From the NCBI GenBank assembly GCA_910589415.1, contig OU342637.1, positions 24,465,162 to 24,529,161 on the forward strand: a stretch of DNA of 64,000 bases, in the 5' to 3' direction. The translations under genes and the position numbers were made by a program. The notes beneath the pieces were generated by a model that saw nothing but the letters and a program-made list of their open reading frames with translations, was not told the DNA's origin and searched no databases. This document shows, in pieces, positions 11,940 through 24,597 of this stretch (within the stretch, counting starts at the first letter, position 1; every line of letters begins with the position of its first letter). This DNA is from Malachius bipustulatus. Lineage: Eukaryota > Arthropoda > Insecta > Coleoptera > Melyridae.

Positions 11940-14085
11940 CTAAACTTTTGGGAGTCTCTTCAGTTCATGCGTCAACCAAACCGCCGCCGACAACAAACAC
12001 AAAGACCCGCTCTGATGGGTCGCAGCCAAGGACGTGGGGACGTAATGCAATAAAGTTGTAATTCCCAGCAACACCTATAAACCGGCATCGACACTTAAAT
12101 TGAACAATAATAAAAGCACAAAACACTAACCTGACACCACGCCATGATCCCCAGAGCGGCCGCAGCCGTGTAAGCCCTCGGGGGCAACGTCCTCCTCCTT
12201 GACATCACCCAGAGCCCCGAAATCATCATCAAAGTAGCCGTGCCTAGTACTCTATGATCGAACTGAACCGTCGTCGGGTTCTCAGTGAAATTAGCTAATC
12301 GGGGTGACAATGCTAGGATATCGTCCGGGATCCATCGATCGGCCATCTTGGGGAACGAATTGTATACTAAACCGGCATCCAATCCCGCCACGAACGCTCC
12401 TGAGACTGCGGTGAGGAAAACCATCCCTTTACAGCTATGAGCGAACATTTTAAATTTCCTAGCGGCTTTAATTATTTCCGTATTGGCAGTTTTGATTGCC
12501 TGAGCCGGTAATAAGTGATCCAGAGCGGACCATAAGAAGAGAGTGTATAGGACGAAAGCGAGACTTAAGTGAGACGCGAGTCGGTATTGGGACACTCGGG
12601 GTACGTCGCTCTCTCCCTGGAATCGATCCTCCAGTCCCGATTTCACCATGTACCACCCCATGAGACCTTGAGCGGCGATCAGGGAACCGAAACCGAGCAC
12701 TCTAATCTTCATCGCTTTATTGAAAGCGCCTCTCGCCCAAAACACGCTTGCCGGGATCAAGAATACGGCCCCGATCGCCCGGCCCCACATCCGATGCGCG
12801 AATTCCATGTACCAGATCCATTTGAATTCTGACAGTGTCATCTCTCGGTTTTTACTAAACGGGAATAAATTATTAATAAGGGAAAGGTTTGAATAAAAAT
12901 GTGCTCCTACATTTTAAATTCGGGATACTCCTGATACTTTTTGAATTCGATCTCCCACTCCTTCGCCGAGACGGGCATCTTTTCACCCAGCAGTCTCCAG
13001 GTAACCATCGACAATCCGGACTCAGTCAGTCTAGTAACGCCACCTGCAAGGATATTTGATATGAAATTGGGTTGTAATATTAAAAAAAAAACAGTTAATT
13101 TAATAATTTAATGTGCCACACTTAAAATGACATCGTGTCAAAAAAATGACTTATTTGACATCTTACATAACTCTTATCAGACTATTTTATTTGATGGACT
13201 TTCTAACAACTTCTTCTAATACATAACAAACACTGTAAAGAACAATATAATACCCGGCGACTAATGTACCTAAAACTACTGCCACAAACACCATTCCACT
13301 GCATGTAAGCAACCAATAACCGACAGCTTTCTTTCCTTTACTACCGGCTTCGGTTGACAGTTTGACAGCTACAGTTGTACCACTCCCTCGAAGCAAATTA
13401 CTGAAAACCTGGAAATAATTGTTTTATTGAAGCATCAATCATAAATAATTATGGCACTTTTGACAGTTATCCATTGGTAGGAATGTCAAAAGGTCCATGG
13501 ATTGACATTACTGCTAGGACAGTCATTCCCTTAGCCCACTACTCCCACTAGAACTATAGAACTCGGATTAAACCATCTGTAAAGCCCGGTACAGACCAAG
13601 TTCATGAGCTAGCGAACACCTCACAAACTATGTGTACGAGAGTTCGTGAACAGCTCGTGTGTTCGACATAAATTCGCTTTATGAGCTGTAAACATCGATT
13701 AAATTGTTAGCGAACCATAGTCGAACAGTACTTAAGTTTGGACTACAGTTGGAGTTCTCAAACTGCTAGCAAACAAACGATTTGGGCCTGTACGAAGCTT
13801 AAGAATAATAACTGTCACTTGTATAATAATTGTCACAGTTTTCTGAACTATTAAACACGGATAATCGAGATTCTAGTGTTCTACTGGATTTTGAGTGTTC
13901 CTAACCTTGATATTTCTTGAGCCCCTGCTTTGGAATAAGCTGCAGGGGTTTCTCTGGAACTGGCTTGCATTAGTTGCATTTCTAATAAGGGAGGTCTTTG
14001 GTCTTGCCGCATTTGTGAGATTTTGTCTTAATAATAATTGTGGAAGTAATATTGAATTTCTGCAACTCCTGGCAAGATGAAACAT
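11940..14085 (-). CDS. COX15: COX15, heme A synthase (cytochrome c oxidase assembly)
   Basis: Five exons join in frame: 14085-13906, 13408-13270, 13043-12911, 12854-12131 and 12074-11940, giving 436 residues. The first exon encodes a basic, hydroxylated N-terminus ([20 protein letters not shown]), a typical mitochondrial presequence. Then come the family blocks [49 protein letters not shown] and the last-exon block [10 protein letters not shown]. Histidines in [20 protein letters not shown] and ATHQSG match the conserved heme-ligand histidines of the family. There are about eight membrane spans in two four-helix halves. The enzyme oxidises heme O to heme A in the inner mitochondrial membrane for complex IV. 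All introns have GT and AG ends. It is transcribed away from RpS16, with 1.76 kb between start codons. Confidence 0.95.
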
Positions 14086-15756
14086 TGTTTATGCTGAAAA
14101 AATCACTTGGTTATGTGAATACTGTATGTGTTAAATCAACTTTTGGTCTTTAATTAGGTTTAGATGTAAATTATTCCATTCTATTATAAATGTTAACAAA
14201 AACCATTTTAATTATTTAATGTTAAATATAATAATGTTGCGTTAGAATGTGTAATTTTTAAATCTTCGACCCCTCACATCTAAGGAAAATTGCTTTATTC
14301 TTTCAACGTCAACTGTCAAAACTGTCAATCAATCCTTTAGAATTTCAATAATAAAATAATTACCTAATTAGCTCTCAGGCTGTTAGACTTGCGCATAGAG
14401 CAAATGTACAAGAATCCGTCAACTTGGCAATTTTTTATTGTAGAGATCTCACCCACCACTCCCACGAGCACATCAACCAACGCAATGAGATATGATAACA
14501 GCGAGAAAATATCTTGAGACTGTCTAATCTTTATGTCTGATGAACCTTTTTTATTTTTAATCTGAGCCTGATTGAGATATAAGATAAACAAGTGAAAATT
14601 GCGATTTTTGATTTTATTTCCTAACAGTGTACACCGATAATGTCGCTACTTAGATTTTTAAAAACAGCTCTCAATCAGCTCTCAAAAATGCCCCTATCTT
14701 AACTTTTCAGATAGTATCCAATTTATGTGGTTTAAATTTACTGTACAGGGCGATGGAAACTATCACATTTCTTCAGTTGATTCGAAAAGTATTGATCGTA
14801 GAGAAAAAACTGTGATTTGTAAAAGTTGTAGGAAAGTGGATCCTACAAGTTTTGTTTCACCAATTTTTACCAGAAAAATTATAAAATGGCCGAGTTATTA
14901 TTAAATAGAAAGAATTATTTTTCATAAAATCAAATTGACCGATTGATACTCATATTGGAGCACGGGACCTGGTCGCTATTTTGAATTTAGAGTACCAGTG
15001 ATCATAATCAATAAGAAAGATCGACAACGGAATTTTTCTTATTTCAGGTCGATTTTTTTTAGATATAAATGACTGGGTTATTATTTAAATTATAAGTAAA
15101 GATATTTGAGTATGAAAATAAGGATATGAAAAATGGGACCAACTGCTACATTTAGAAATTTCACATTGAATAAGTAAGTAATTCTGTATTTGGCGAATCT
15201 GTGTGACTTTAACTTTTAACTTATCTGCTATTTTGAGTATAATTTTTAATAATATAAAATAAAATATTTTTCTTCCGACCTAAGGGATTGAAGCAAAATT
15301 GGCAACCCTGATGAGTAAACGAAGTCTCGATTCGGCATAACCGATAAATAACTACTTAGCCCCACCGCAAAAATGTACCTAATGGCAATTTAATTTTACA
15401 ATACAATGTTCATGATGGTCATGGATGTAATCTACCTACACCAGTGAATTAAAATAAAGTAAATAATCACTTGAAAACTAAAACACAGAAAACACCTCAA
15501 TTATAATTATTAGAGATCGATTTTCGAACTGCCAATAGATAATTAAATTAATATCGATAAAGCCACTTTAACTTCAAATCTAAACATACATTTTTATTTT
15601 AATTTATTGCGCATGACATGAGCATGCTTGGAGTATTTAGAGCCTGAGTACTTATTAGAAATATTAATCGCGTCATATTTAAATGACACTAGTAAAGTCA
15701 TTAATTGACGTGTCATTCAAATTGCAAAACGTCAAAATAACCACCATCACCATTTG
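14086..15756. other. Divergent intergenic region, COX15 and RpS16
   Basis: This is the shared upstream region of two head-to-head housekeeping genes. I see no gene or transposon in it. It presumably contains the COX15 promoter just right of 14085, but no clear TATA or initiator can be fixed. Confidence 0.45.
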
Positions 15757-15771
15757 TATTTTCTTTTCTAA
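15757..15771 (+). promoter_or_regulatory. Candidate TCT/polypyrimidine initiator of RpS16
   Basis: A pyrimidine run (TATTTTCTTTTCTAA) lies about 80 bp upstream of the RpS16 ATG. Ribosomal protein genes of insects typically start transcription in such a run (TCT motif, 5' TOP mRNA). The start site itself is inferred. Confidence 0.5.
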
Positions 15772-15844
15772 ATCGGTCGGTCTAGCGATTCGTTCGTAAG
15801 GGAAGGTTCTCTTTGTAAAATATTTCAAATAATTCTATAATAAA

Positions 15845-17273
<1,429 letters not shown>

Positions 17274-17607
17274 GTCGTTTAGTGTTGGAGTGTGCTTATT
17301 GGTTTTTTCTCTAATAAACACAGCTTTGTAAACATGGAGATGTCTTATTTAACGATTAATTAAGTAACGATCTAGTTTTTTGATTATTTTAATAATAAAA
17401 TATAGAACGTCGTCGTATCAATTATTTAAATAACGTTCTATAGTTATTTATTTACATAATTACATTCATTACACAGTCACATGTTGACAGGGTCAAGTAA
17501 AAATTGAGGTGGCTGTTGTTAGACTGTTATAAATATCAGGAGCGAGTACAAATAAGAGGAAAGATGAGGAAGGATTATTATAATTAATAATGATAGAGGA
17601 GTGTAAA
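17274..17607. other. Convergent 3' region of RpS16 and the kinase gene
   Basis: This holds the 3' UTRs of two converging genes. It contains the RpS16 AATAAA at 17313 and AT-rich sequence after it. No gene is seen. Confidence 0.5.
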
Positions 17608-17794
17608 TTAGAGCAGGTGGGTGTCGATTTTGGCTCCCATCCTGTGTAAAGCGATGATGGTGTTGACAGCCTTGATCCATCGCTTCTTGATGACGTAACG
17701 ACGCAGCTTCGACTTGTTGATGTGCAATTCCGAGTGGACTGTGTCCAGATGCAACCACGGGTGGTTGAGGGTGTCGGAAGCCGACGGTCTCTCT
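17608..17794 (-). CDS. Kinase alternative last exon B: short tail with a calmodulin-binding-like helix
   Basis: Acceptor ATTTTCAG at 17795-17796, in the same phase as exon A, so the two exclude each other. It completes the fold with ERPSASDTLNHPWL, then encodes LRRYVIKKRWIKAVNTII followed by ALHRMGAKI and a stop. The segment aligns by eye with the smooth-muscle MLCK regulatory helix. From W it has hydrophobic residues at positions 1, 5, 8 and 14 (W, V, I, M) among basic residues, the classic 1-5-8-14 calmodulin pattern. Confidence 0.85.
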
Positions 17795-20700
17795 CTGAAA
17801 ATCATCATGAGTTATTGAAGTGTGGGTATTGTTTGATCGATCCTTTGTTTTGTTTTAATTGAATCAGAATCATAAACCAATCATGATAATTTGTTCTTGA
17901 AAATTTTGTAAGTAGAGTGCGAAATAAAAATTGACTGGTTGTAGGGTAGGCCACAAACTAGTGAGATAGGAGGTAAGGTACCCTACATAAGTTAATTATT
18001 TATTTATTTGACAATAGTAGTTATTAGTTCTGTATTATAAAAATTTAGAATTTAAATTGAGTTTATGGTTTATGCACATAAGAACAAACTTGTTCTTCTA
18101 TGGTTTATGGTTGATGTTCTGTGGTATGGTTGCACCACTACCACTACCACTACTGGCTCATATACCTCAGGAATATCAATGTATGTAATACCAATAACTT
18201 TAATGATACAAAAATTTATTAAAACTGGTAAACAATAAATAAAAAACTAAAATAAAATAAACGCAAACTCTTAAACAATATAAAAATACTAAATAAATGC
18301 AAACAAAACGTAAAGAAAATTAAAACGATGAATAAAAACGTGATCAATGATTCATTCAATTAAGATTTATGAAACTGGGTGATCTTTTTATTAGTAGCCC
18401 TCGACTGGAAGAAAGTATTAAGCGAACTGATAGTACGCTGGCCGAGCGAGTCGTTCTCTGTCCATTCCGAAGAGAACGAGCAGTGTCTCTGATTGACTCT
18501 CGGTTCCTGAGGACCGTCCCAATGCTGCAAGAGCCTCAGTAGCAGATCCTTGGTCCCGTTCGGGCTCCTGTTTCTCGCGACTTGTCTCGAATTGACCTGG
18601 ACCGGACCGTTATTCGGTCTATTAACACCCACACTACCGGGCATCGCTTCGTTAAATCTACTCATCAACGGTACGTCTCTACTCATGTGATTGATCTTAT
18701 TCTTCGGGCGTCTCCAGGGGACACCGACCCCGACCCCGTCATCTCTGAATTTTGTATTAGTGATCTGGATCGGGACACTGCTTTGAACGACGTTCGAGCT
18801 GTCTGGCGGCTCTTTCGCCTCAAACGGACTCTGATCGTTCGTCATATAAGTTGACATATTCGATAACTGAAACAATTTATCCGAGAGCTTCCTGATTTCT
18901 TCGGCCAGATTCATGCGCTCCGTGACGTCAGCGTTCTTGACGACGCAAGTGCTGTCCGATTGCCTCCTGAAGTGATCGAGCATGGGAGGTTGCAACTCGG
19001 ACTTGCGCGGATCCATAATGAACGAGTCGGATCCCGGAGACGAGGCCAAGGAGCCGCAAGGCGAAGGGGACATCCCCGAGAGAGAGTGGAGAGAATCGGA
19101 GCGTCGTAGATCGTGCAAAGGTGATATGGACAGAGAGAGACTCTCGAAGATGTAAGGAGAGTCCGGATGTTCATTCCAGCGCTCCACGAACTGCCTGAGA
19201 TTGTCCTTGCAGAGATCCACGGGAGCTGCGAGGGGGACGGGAGCTCTCCTCAGCCAGGGGTGCGAGAGACAGGCGTCCGCGGACATGCGTTTGCTGCAAA
19301 ACACCCAGACAAAGACCCGGTTAGTGCGTTGTCAGTTAGTACGCCAGCACAAAATCCCAAATTAGTAAAAACGGATCGGTATTAGTGTGTTGGTTGATGG
19401 TAGGTGTGTATGATGGGTTGTTACTAATTTGGGTCTTTGTCCTCGTGCATATGATAATATGAAGTTACAATAATGTTCTATTAATTTGTGAGTAGTGCTA
19501 GTGAGTAATTTCTTACTTCATGTCCTTGATGAGTAATTTCTTGATGAAATCTTTTGCGTTTTCTGAAATGTTCTTGAAGGCTTCGTCGTCAAAATCGTAC
19601 TTGGCGATGGTAACATTAGCCATTGTTTCTACATCGGTTGAACCCATGAACGGTGACAGCCCGGAAAGTCTAAAACAAATCATAAATGAACCAATGTGTA
19701 TAGATAAATAACGCATCCTGCATCGAGAATGTTCCATAAGCAGTTTCTTTTCATGTCAGGTGAAAAACCAACTTTTAAATTTTAAAGTCACAGTCACGAT
19801 ACACTTTTCCTCCAACTCGCGCATGACGTCATATTCGAGGATGCGGCTGCGCATAATAACGTTTTGAATCATCGCTACCAATTTGAACGATTCGTTTATG
19901 AGCGGCATTAATTTATTAGTTGTATTGTGTTCAGATAATAATTATAACTCTAAATTCGATAATAACTCGAACGAGCGCCGCAAAATTACATTATATTTAG
20001 TGACATCATGCGCGTTTTCTCGAGAATGACGTCACGCTTATATGCGCAATAACATACCGGCAGTCAACCATCCCACCAATAATCAACATAGGTATCCGAA
20101 TTTGGTCCAAAAACGGGTAATGTGCAATTCATAGACTACCAAATGCAGCTATATGACGAAATTTAACAGTTGATTTTTTCATATACAGCTGATCAGAAAC
20201 TGATTTGAACCTTGTGAAAAGGTCATCCGGTCATGGTTTTATTTTTTTCAATACACTTACAAAACGTAACAGATGACTCCGACTGACCACATGTCCGTCC
20301 CGTATCCGATTTGATCGAAATTAACAACTTCCGGCGCCACGAACTCCGGTGTACCGAACAACACTTGTAGCTTCTTGTCAGGATCAAACCGTCTCGCCAA
20401 ACCGAAATCAATAATCTTTATCCTATTCCCAGTCTTCGTTAAACATAAAATATTTTCTGGCTGAAAGAGAAATTATTAATTGACGCTCCAGTAAATTATC
20501 GCTTCGAAGAATACCCGTTACCTTCATATCTAAATGCAAGATCCTTTGTTTGTGGATGAAATCGACACCTTCGCAGATCTGTCGCATAAAAATCGTGCAG
20601 CTTTTCTCCGTCAGAACGAAATCGTCGTCTATCACTCTCTCAAACAATTCACCTCCTTGTATTCTGTACAAATACAGGTATTTATTTATGGGTAATGAGC

Positions 20701-22951
20701 CCTTTAAAATGAGTAGTAAAGTAACTTACAGTTCAAGGATTACACACATGACCTTCCCGTTCTCGAAGGCGTCGTAAAGCTGGATTAGGCGGGGGTGCTG
20801 CAGGGCTCTCATAAGATCAACTTCCCGTTCCACGTTCCTGCGGTCTTCTTTTTTCGGCACGGAGACGAACTTGGCCGCTAGTTCTAAGCCGGTCTCTTTT
20901 TCTTTGCATTTGTAGACGGTGCCGAATTTTCCCCTGTAACGTTTTTTTAAAAAAACCCGCTATAAGTAATGAACAATATAGACTGTAATGCGCATGCGTT
21001 TTTGAATGTGACTTTCTGTTATAAATTTATGGCCTATTCATTTCTTTACATTTAGTCACTATATAAATTACCTGTACGGAGACTCGGAGAGGTTTTTTTC
21101 GCATTTGTTTTGTAAATTTCTTATTTGTACTAATAATAATTGTAAGTACTTGCTAGCAAGTTAATTTAAATAGGCAGAAAAATAATTGACCTTGACAATG
21201 ACTTGAGTTTTTATAAGCACTCCTTGGAGAGATGGGATCGAAATAAATAGCTGGGGAAAGTACATGTGTATAATGTAACACCTAACAACACTTACACACC
21301 TTCCCAGTTCCATTTCTAGGTCGTACAGCTGTTTGGGATCCACCCCCCGTTTGATCTGGACATCCCGATACGGGAAGCTCAGCTCCACTTCTGCAATGTG
21401 AAAAATTAAATAATGTCAACATAATCGCCAGCCAATTAATTAATCATTAACTGCATAGGTGTTCGTTTGTTTATTATTGTAACAAAGGAAAATTGTCACC
21501 AAGCCAATTGGCGACAAACGTTAAACAAAAGGTGAGATGAATATTACTTTCTTGCAGTGGTGAAATTCGGTTAAATATGGTAATTTATCATTCCCGTGAC
21601 AGGTTGATGGTCGTTACATGATGAAATTATTCACGTATCGTTTCGCTTGTAAATAATTATTATTAAATAAGGTGAATTTTTACATGTAATGTTTGCTTTT
21701 GAGGGTAGGTGTTCGAAATTAAAACGACGCAATACCTACATAAAATGTTAAATGGAAATATATCAATCACTTTGGAATTTTAAATGGAAGTTTTACATCT
21801 GCCTCCTATTGTAAATATAGAAAGGTATAAGTACTAGAATCAGATCCATTTCAAACTTTATCGCTTACATGGTTGCCAAATATAAATATATTACACCCAT
21901 TCTCTTGAGAGGAATCGTGTTAGGCTATTTTGTCCTGCTGCTATTGAATAATTATATGCCATGGAATAGAAAATGGGTCTTTTCAAAATTAACAAAGACA
22001 GAGATGGATGTTTAGGGACTCTAATAGTAATATTTGTGTTTGCATCAGTCAATTGTCAAAAAGAAAGACATTTGACAATTGACGTTCTAATTTGACATTC
22101 ATTGATATCAAATTAGAATTTATATTTCCTAAAATAAGTAAAATATAAAGGGATTTGAATTTTAATTAGCTTTGACGATTATATTTGATGATTACAACCA
22201 TTTTATGAAATCAAATGTCATAAAAAAAAGCATTTGACGATTCTAACTTTACATTTTCTCGTCTATTATGAGTTTTATATTGCAATATTAATACTTCTTT
22301 TTCTTCTATATTTTCTATGGCTTTCACACCCTTTGTGCATACAGTCAGCCTCAATAAGTGTTTCCAAGATTTGGCCAAATTTTGATATATCCTGGCGAGT
22401 TCTAGCGCTTGGAAACTCTATAAACTTTGTAAGTTTAGTATTTGACAAAACACAACACAGGAACCGGTCTTTCCTCTCTGGGGTAATAGCAGAGCCCAAA
22501 TTGCCTTTTATAGAATAGAAATAGAATGAGGATATAGGTATATGAGCAACCATTTTCAGGCCAACGATTTGCTAACAGTTTATTTTGTTAATCGTGATTT
22601 ATGTTGTATTCTAGTAGAAAGTACAATAGTTGGCAACCATGTCTAATAACTTACCATGTCTAATTATCTAGTAAATTGTAGTTAATGGCTCTTTATTGAA
22701 AATATAAAAATGAAATTAATAATAAAGTGTTTGTTAAATTAATTATAATTAATTGTAACTAGTTAAATTGGTTCTAGAAACAATAATTTAGACCAAAATA
22801 AATTTTCTTTGTGTTACTGAAAATGTAATTGGCAATCGATGAGTAAACAATAATAAACAAAGCCACACGAGCGGAAAGTATAAGAATAAACAAACACAAA
22901 TAATAAAAAAAACTCACCCCCAATCGGATCCGATTCGTCCACTCGTATCAT
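17608..22951 (-). CDS. MLCK/DAPK-family serine/threonine kinase with two alternative last exons
   Basis: Shared exons: 22951-22918 (MIRVDESDPIG), 21390-21300, 20933-20730, 20663-20522, 20460-20261 and 19669-19517. They join in frame and encode a nearly complete kinase domain: GRGKFGTV glycine loop, AAKF lysine, LIQLYDAFENG, GGELFERVIDDDF, catalytic loop HLDMKPEN (HLD instead of HRD, as in myosin light chain kinases), DFGLARR, TPEFVAPE, and LSPFMG. The last helix with HPWL comes from either of two 3' exons: 19293-18360 (585-residue protein) or 17794-17608 (336-residue protein). Both acceptors are in the same phase. Family knowledge: such kinases phosphorylate the regulatory light chain of myosin II in the cytoplasm. 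The closest Drosophila types are Sqa and Strn-Mlck; I cannot decide which is the orthologue. An untranslated leader continues to 22964, with an acceptor just beyond, so at least one upstream exon exists. Confidence 0.9.
18360..19293 (-). CDS. Kinase alternative last exon A: serine-rich tail without a calmodulin motif
   Basis: Acceptor TTTTGCAG at 19294-19295. The exon completes the kinase fold with KRMSADACLSHPWL and continues with DNLRQFVERWNEHPDSPY at the position where MLCKs carry their calmodulin-binding helix. No tryptophan-anchored basic amphipathic helix follows. The remaining ~250 residues are serine-rich and low in structure (LHSLSGMSPSPCGSLASSPG), with a short helix EEIRKLSDKLFQL and a block LLLRLLQHWDG near the end. 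I infer that this isoform is not switched by calcium/calmodulin and may be regulated by phosphorylation of the serine-rich tail. Confidence 0.85.
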
Positions 22952-22964
22952 TTTGGAAGTTAAT

Positions 22965-24555
22965 CTGCAAAACGCCAGCAGTAAAGCGCCAAGTTATTAA
23001 TAGAGAAACGATTTTACAATCCGCAAGCGAATATTACACAACAATTATTACAAAAACGGCCGACAATAATGTAATAAGAATAATTTCTCCCACTTCTAAT
23101 AACAGGAGTATAGGTACCTACTCCCGTGAGTAATAACAATAATTAATTAATCCTTATTACAAGCGCGCCAGATACATTTCTCACTTCCACTTCCCGAATT
23201 ACCTCCCAATTATAATACTCACATTAAAAAAAGACGGAACTAATAACGGGAGCAAAATTTTAACATATACACACACACATTATCTACTACATACACATCA
23301 GACCTTGAATGAGGAGTATCGGCCCTGGTACATACAACATCGAATCGGCAGTTGGTGTATTATAGGTATGGGAGGATATTTTTATCAATAACAGAGTCGC
23401 CTATTCTCTCTCCCGCTTCCCGATGAATTATTTCTAAATCCCGAGGTGAATGTCACCAGTCACCAGCACCAGCACCCAGCAGCTGCCGATTGATCACTTG
23501 TTTTATATTAAACAATCGCTAATTAATTAATTATTAATAGAACGAAGCGAGCGCGTTGCTTCTATTATCTATCAATGTCCAATAAAATAATGTTTCAGCA
23601 CTCTCGATGTAAAATATATCTGCTATAGCAATAGCAATCTAGCAATAACGCAAGACGGACTGGGACGCCAGAATGTTTAGGAATGTGTAAATTCCCTGAG
23701 CTGGGAAACGTTATTTCAGAGATTGAATGGAAAATGGAATCGTGCTGATGCCGGTGCTTGGCTTATTGAAGGCAGCCTAAATTTTAAAATTAGATCGGGA
23801 ATACTCACACACGCCACACGATGGTCACGTGTATGAATCCAGCCAAAGCGCACTATTGTATTATTATAATAAATCTAGTAGGTCTCGCTGGAATGGAATA
23901 TTATCTATTATTGCTGGTGCGAGCGCGGGCAGATTGCCTCCTTGTTGCGTCTTTATAGTTCGCTCCAATAAAAAATAACAATAAATCGTGAAGATCTCTA
24001 TTTAAAAAAAAACGAGAAAATTATAACAGAAATTCACCCTTAAACAGATTAATCTCTAATCTAATAATTTAATTGTAATAATGCCCGCAATTAATATTAT
24101 AATAATAATTTATAACTTTTTATTAGTTATATACCTATTTATTATTACTACTTTAAAGTATATATCAATTCATCTGATTGCATAGAAGGTCGAAATAATC
24201 ATGATAGTAGAAACATTAATTTAGATTTATTTCTTGTTTAATATATACTGACCAGGAAATGTCAATGAGATTCTAAAAATTCCCCCAAGTTTAATGAGAT
24301 ATTCATTCCAGCTCTATTTATTTTTTAATAAACTGCCAATCAAGGTTCAAATCAAATAATAATAATAATAAGGTTCGTTTAAGCTACTTCTTTAATATAA
24401 TATTCATTTGAATTATTAAAGATGGCATTTAGATCAAATATGACGACAGACCAGCAGTAGATAAGCGACGAACTAGCTAAATGTCAACAATTGATAAGCC
24501 CAAAAACTAAGATAAAAGAAGAATTTAAATTATTATAGATTATTAAATTATAGAT
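22965..24555. other. Upstream region of the kinase gene
   Basis: No coding exon is supported. The region probably holds one or more untranslated first exons and the promoter. Two GC-richer patches (23460-23490 with CAGCACC repeats, and 23750-23960) are candidates. The last part, 24370-24520, resembles 28490-28690 on the far side of the repeat block. Confidence 0.4.
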
Positions 24556-24597
24556 GCCCGGTTTCACCAACAGCAAATAAATCTCTAAATAACTATA

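Noticed and set aside
13187..13269. Extra hydrophobic segment after VVLG in COX15
   Set aside because: It is intron read-through; the next exon at 13043 supplies the conserved [10 protein letters not shown].
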